Origin: Zancudomyces culisetae
Lineage: Eukaryota > Kickxellomycota > Harpellomycetes > Harpellales > Legeriomycetaceae
Length of the DNA stretch: 61,774 bases
Reading direction: 5' to 3'
Assembly: GCA_001969505.1 (NCBI GenBank)
Contig: LSSK01000104.1
Span: 10,128-71,901, forward strand
Shown here: positions 57,607-61,774 of the stretch, in pieces
Numbering within the stretch: position 1 is the first letter of the stretch
Layout of the letters: every line of letters begins with the position of its first letter
Position numbers and translations under genes: made by a program
The notes under the pieces: model-generated
What the model saw: only the letters and a program-made list of their open reading frames with translations
Databases searched by the model: none
What the model was told of the DNA's origin: nothing

Positions 57607-58582
57607 TGGTCTACTTTAGCATTTTTTTATTTTCAGTTATTAGCTAAATTCTTTTCTACTACTATTACTATTATTATAAAAGTGTTTTCTTTATACTTTA
57701 AGATGTTGAAGTTGGTGGCGGTGGTAATGGAGCTAAAGATTAATATATACTAACAACTAAATACTGAGAAAAGAACGAGGAACGGGTGCAGGAGAAAAGA
57801 GGAGGAACGAGGATAAAGGGGAGGTGTAATGTTTATCGTGGATGCCAATTTTACAGGATATAAGTTATGGTTGCTGGTTAGTAGATTATTTTTTTCTATT
57901 GTATCTTTAACATTTTTTATAGACAACAATAAATTAATGAGAATATAACTAAAAAGAGGAAAGCGGAATAAAAGTTATGAGTGTATGATTGTATATAGTG
58001 GAAGTGAAGAAGTGTGGAAGGGTGATCTTTGAAAGGATCTGTGAGAGATGCATAGCCAACTGAATGCATGTATTCATAATTTCGCGCTTTTTTCCGTTTA
58101 TAAATCAAAAACATTATTATGCATAAAAATCCATTTTTTTAGAACGGTGCTTTGATGTGGTCTACCGAGAATCTTTAGAGCAATAAAAAAAAGGCAAAAC
58201 AGGAAAACCGAGTTTATGCAAAGTGATCATTTTGAAAATGTGTGGCTATCACATAAAACCAGGCACTTTTGCCACCGTTATTTACTGCAAATAGGCAAGT
58301 ATGCATTAGATATAAAAAAAGAAGGTTGGAGATTTAATTGCTCACAATATTGCATACACTTGGTGGATTGTAAAAATTCGTGGACTACTTTTAGAAACAG
58401 AGAAAACGACGTAAGAATTTTGAATATCATGAAACTGCGAGAAGGAAAGGGGACTCTCTGCTTAATAGTTGACATTTGATCGTCAAACTGAAGTACTGTG
58501 TTGGCGTCCCAAATGTGCTGGTCCAAGGTATTATAACCTTCTCTCTTTGGCCTCTTTGGCAGTATAAAGAGTAGAAACCCCA

Positions 58583-58611
58583 TTCTGACATCTGACATCT
58601 GACATCTGACA
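58583..58611. repeat. 7-bp tandem repeat (CTGACAT)
   Basis: Four direct copies in the spacer between the CAP genes. Confidence 0.85.
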
Positions 58612-58861
58612 TCCGAATACTACACAAGACGTCTAGAAATGCATAATCGGGTCTTTAAACAATGATTGAACGATATAGTGTTTATTAGCAATCACCTATG
58701 TATTTATGTTTTTTTTGATTGATGAACTTATTTACTACGTATTTATGCTATTAAAGTTTATGTCGCTTAAAAAAATGCCAAAAATATGAAACAAAGAGAA
58801 AATTCAAAATTGGGTCATAACTAATATTAAAAAACAAATTTGTGGATTATGTAACTGGCTC

Positions 58862-60145
58862 CTATACCATACCACTACAAAATGTTTGGGCCCAATAAGA
58901 CCCATACTTGGCCCATCCAAACCATTCGTAATTGCCCATGATATTTGCACGATGCCCAGGTGAGTTCAGCCACATGGCCATAACATTAGAAACAGTACCT
59001 TGAGGATGAACAGCAACATTTTCAGCAATTATGTCACAATCGACCTTAGAGGCTTCAAACCGAAGACGGAACGAGCTATAGTTGGCGTTGTCGTGGGTCA
59101 TCGTTTTTATCGAATCCATGTATTTGGCTTGATCCATTGCTGCCGCGTTCAAATTTACATGAATTTTGAGTGGTGGCTTTCCATTGCTACTGCGAGCGCT
59201 ATTGACGGCATTTAACATTTCTGTTTCCATAGAACTGGATGGTGCTTGTGCTGTTGGAGGTGGTGGTGACTGTGCTTGTGCTGTTGGAGGTGGTGGTGAC
59301 TGTGCTTGTGGTGTTGATGGTGCGGGTGCTGGAACTGGGGCTGGAACTGATGCTGAGTTTCCAGATTGTATTCTGTTTTGTTGTGTTTGTTGTGTTTGTT
59401 GTGTTTGCTGTGTTTGTTGCGGTTGTTGCGGTTGTTGCGGTTTTTGTGCTGGAGTAGTATATACAGGCTTTGCAATAGGTGTTGGTTGATTGTTACATTT
59501 TGGTCGAATTGTAACAGGACTGCGTGTAAGGAAGATTGTTTTTGTTGAACAAGCAGGTTTTCTAGGTGGTTGATAGCGCCTCGGATTGTATGCGTTGGGT
59601 ATAACATTGTTAGATAATCCAAGTTGTTGTTGTTGTTCTTGTTGTTGTTGTTGATTTGACTCCAATGTATCGTTACCAATATTATCACTATCACTATCAC
59701 CATCGCTATCACCATTACTACTACTATTGTCACTATCACCATTACCATCATTGTTTTGAATGTTATATCCAGGTGTTGGTTGTAAATCAGTACGTCGTAC
59801 TTTTGTGTGTGGAGGTCTTTTGTATTTAGAATAGACTTGTACAATCTGACCGTTTTTCAGGGTCATTGGTGTCAACTGATAACTTGCGTTATTTGGTTGT
59901 ACTTTTGGCTGTGGTTTTGATATTACATTTTGCTGCACATTTGGTTGTGTTTGTATAGGTCTTGATGCCAACCCAAGCCCAGGCCCAGGTCCTGATCCTA
60001 ATCCTGATCCAAGTCCTGATCCAAGTCCTGATGCTGTATGTTGCAACAAGTTGTTACCTGCATCATTGTTGTTCATATTGATAAAACTCGCTGATGTAAT
60101 ACCACCAGCTGATACCAACAAACAATACCCGGTAATGATCTTCAT
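58862..60145 (-). CDS. Secreted CAP-superfamily (PR-1/Pry-like) protein, paralogue 2
   Basis: A 427-residue protein with nearly the same signal peptide and N-terminus as paralogue 1. The spacer differs: a GLGS repeat (about 39-52), an Asp/Ser/Asn-rich acidic block, Gln runs, a QQP/QQT repeat and two copies of an AQSPPPPT unit (42-bp DNA repeat at about 59254-59295). The C-terminal CAP domain (about 308-424) keeps LNAVNSAR, THDN, IIAENVA, LNSPGHRANIM and the WAQTFC end. The His of the THDH motif in paralogue 1 is Asn here (THDN), so the metal-site geometry may differ. It is predicted to be secreted or wall-associated. It is clearly a tandem duplicate, with most divergence in the low-complexity spacer and conservation at the two ends. 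Confidence 0.9.
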   Translation of the reverse strand: MKIITGYCLLVSAGGITSASFINMNNNDAGNNLLQHTASGLGSGLGSGLGSGPGPGLGLASRPIQTQPNVQQNVISKPQPKVQPNNASYQLTPMTLKNGQIVQVYSKYKRPPHTKVRRTDLQPTPGYNIQNNDGNGDSDNSSSNGDSDGDSDSDNIGNDTLESNQQQQQEQQQQLGLSNNVIPNAYNPRRYQPPRKPACSTKTIFLTRSPVTIRPKCNNQPTPIAKPVYTTPAQKPQQPQQPQQTQQTQQTQQTQQNRIQSGNSASVPAPVPAPAPSTPQAQSPPPPTAQAQSPPPPTAQAPSSSMETEMLNAVNSARSSNGKPPLKIHVNLNAAAMDQAKYMDSIKTMTHDNANYSSFRLRFEASKVDCDIIAENVAVHPQGTVSNVMAMWLNSPGHRANIMGNYEWFGWAKYGSYWAQTFCSGMV

Positions 60146-60383
60146 TATTTGTTATTTGTTTTTTGTTTTTTACACTTCTTTTTTATTGTGCGGATGTTAT
60201 TCGATTGATGTTTACGAAATGTATGTATAAAATGCAAATCTGAATGATTTTATGAATGTATGTAGAATATAGAATGTAGAATGTAAAATGTAATTGCAGA
60301 TATGCTACTTGAAATATTGCAAATGAAACAATTGAAAAAGCTGTTGTATATGATAAACAACTAAATTAAGGATGGGGGTTGTT

Positions 60384-60401
60384 GTTGGGTTTATATACTT
60401 G
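60384..60401 (-). promoter_or_regulatory. Conserved TATA element of CAP paralogue 2
   Basis: The same 18-base CAAGTATATAAACCCAAC as in the other CAP promoter, about 239 bp upstream of the start codon. Confidence 0.7.
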
Positions 60402-61110
60402 AGGGTTTAGTAAGTACATAATATCATGTTTTCAGATAGTGGTTAAAGTAAATTAGTGTTATACTTATTATTATTGTTTGGTTATTAATGCTATTGTTTA
60501 GATATTAATGTTATTGTTTAGATATAATTTGAGGTGTTTGAACTGATGGCGGTGGTAAACGAAGCTAAAGGATAATAGGTACTAGCTATTTAAAGTTGCA
60601 GGTTAGATGGAGAAAGAAGTGTAATGCTTGTGGAGAGTAAAAAATATTACAGGATATAGATTATAGTTTTTGCGTTACTACATAAACTGAGTTTTTATTT
60701 GCGCCAGATTATTGTAACTGAGCTTAACGATTTATTGAATATTTGGTACAGTATAAAAAATAATAATGACAATGGAAATGACAGGTACCAGCATTTTATG
60801 CAAAAAGATAAATTGTATGATTATTGTTACTAATGGCTAAATTCGCATGAAAATGAAGATATAGTTATTATTGCACTTGCCATTATGCTCTACAAATGAT
60901 CTAAAGATGCTAATACTACTACAACTACAACTACAACTATTGTTATTATTGTTATTATTATAGTTATTATTATTATTTTGCTTGGTGAATTACAAATTCA
61001 ATACCATACAAAACTATAGAAAAAATTAAAGCATGCATAGATTCTATTTTATCAATGCCATCCCGTTCCAATAAATAATTTAGTGATAAGTTATGGAAAT
61101 GGATTAAAAG

Positions 61111-61243
61111 GTTTAAAGGCTTAAGAGTTTAAAGGCTTAAGGGATTAAAGGCATAAGGGTTTAAAGGCTTAAGGGTTTAAAGGCATAAGGGTTTAAAGGC
61201 ATAAGGGTTTAAAGGCTTAAGAGTTTAAAGGCTTAAGAGTTTA
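61111..61243. repeat. 16-bp minisatellite
   Basis: About eight copies of GTTTAAAGGCTTAAGR, some with GGCATAAG in place of GGCTTAAG, giving two alternating variants. Non-coding and near the right edge. Confidence 0.9.
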
Positions 61244-61774
61244 ATAGTTTGTATTCAATAGCTGATTTGATTGATAATGTTGTTTGTATAGCCTATATTT
61301 TTAAAATGGACTAACTTGTATCTATGATTCCTCATTAAATAATATGTTGTAAATTGTAAATCAAACGATTTAAATCCGACATGAATACCTTAGATAGTTA
61401 ATATAAAAAAGATATATAAAAGCTAATAAATAATAGTTAAAAACAATACTATGGTACTGTTATTATTTATTTTTATTATAGTGGTGTGTATGTTGTAGTA
61501 ATATCAAAAGTAATCAAAAACCTGAAAACAGAATCAGTAAGATATGTCATAAAAACTGGTATGAACAACTTGTAAGTTGGAGTATTTAGACAAATATTAA
61601 ATATACTTTACTGTTTATGAATCATGTAAATGACACATATAAACCATAAATAATTTATAAAAGCTTTAGAAATGAATAAACGATTAAATGCTAAAAAAAA
61701 ACTATAATAGAATTGTAGTGAACCGAGGAGGGGGGGAGAGGTGTTAAATTATGCTTCACTTATCCAGATACAAT

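Larger units (their letters stand above)
57378..58861. other. Intergenic between tandem CAP genes
   Basis: About 1.5 kb. The first 500 bp upstream of paralogue 1 resembles the region upstream of paralogue 2. A 7-bp CTGACAT repeat occurs at about 58583-58611. No extra gene seen. Confidence 0.6.
60146..61774. other. Intergenic with repeats, no gene seen
   Basis: About 1.6 kb to the right edge, containing the promoter of CAP paralogue 2, an ACT/ATT-rich trinucleotide stretch (about 60911-60978), the minisatellite at 61111-61243 and a G7 run at 61730-61736. Confidence 0.6.

Overview
The window reads as nuclear DNA of a budding-yeast-type ascomycete. It is AT-rich, with compact genes mostly recognisable from yeast families, short spliceosomal introns (about 66-166 bp, GTAAGT-like donors, TAG/CAG acceptors, some TACTAAT or CTAAC branch sites), eukaryotic tRNAs and a U4 snRNA. 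CTG falls on conserved leucines in SFP1 and the Rab gene, so the code looks standard and not CTG-to-Ser. Several intron-rich genes are absent from Saccharomyces cerevisiae: a Rab18, a SWAP/SURP splicing regulator and a Nox-like oxidase. This suggests an early-branching Saccharomycotina lineage; the species cannot be named. Two assembly gaps are present (16508-17033 and 28720-29287).

Layout. 0-17 kb: a 5'-truncated ZZ/EF-hand protein; a secreted, very basic cysteine-rich protein; a small GPI-type protein; the Kex1 carboxypeptidase; a p24 cargo receptor (ERV25); a mitochondrial protein of unknown function; the auxilin-like SWA2; and another small secreted protein. 17-31 kb: WHI3 (one intron inside RRM1), VPS74 (two introns), a five-exon Nox-like gene ending in an 11-nt microexon, and a multi-pass membrane protein broken by a gap. 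31-38.5 kb: YRA1, a second RRM protein on the opposite strand, a SWAP/SURP splicing factor and SFP1. 38.5-44 kb: a long gene-poor stretch. 44-50 kb: Rab18 (six exons), the U4 snRNA, a tRNA-Asp/tRNA-Glu pair, frataxin (four exons) and an Ash1-like GATA factor. 50-55 kb: a second gene-poor stretch. 55-62 kb: SEC66 and two tandem paralogous secreted CAP (PR-1/Pry-like) proteins with duplicated promoters, then a 16-bp minisatellite.

Two functional themes recur. One is the secretory pathway: SEC66 (translocation), ERV25 (ER export), VPS74 (Golgi retention), KEX1 (late-Golgi processing), SWA2 (clathrin uncoating) and Rab18, together with five small or medium secreted cargo proteins. The other is mRNA processing and export: YRA1, the second RRM protein, SWAP, WHI3 and U4. 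No operon-like or defence-type system is evident. The least explained items are the Kex2-site-bearing cationic cysteine-rich precursor, the divergent Nox-like protein, the facing pair of export-factor-like RRM genes and the excess of long C/G homopolymer runs between genes.
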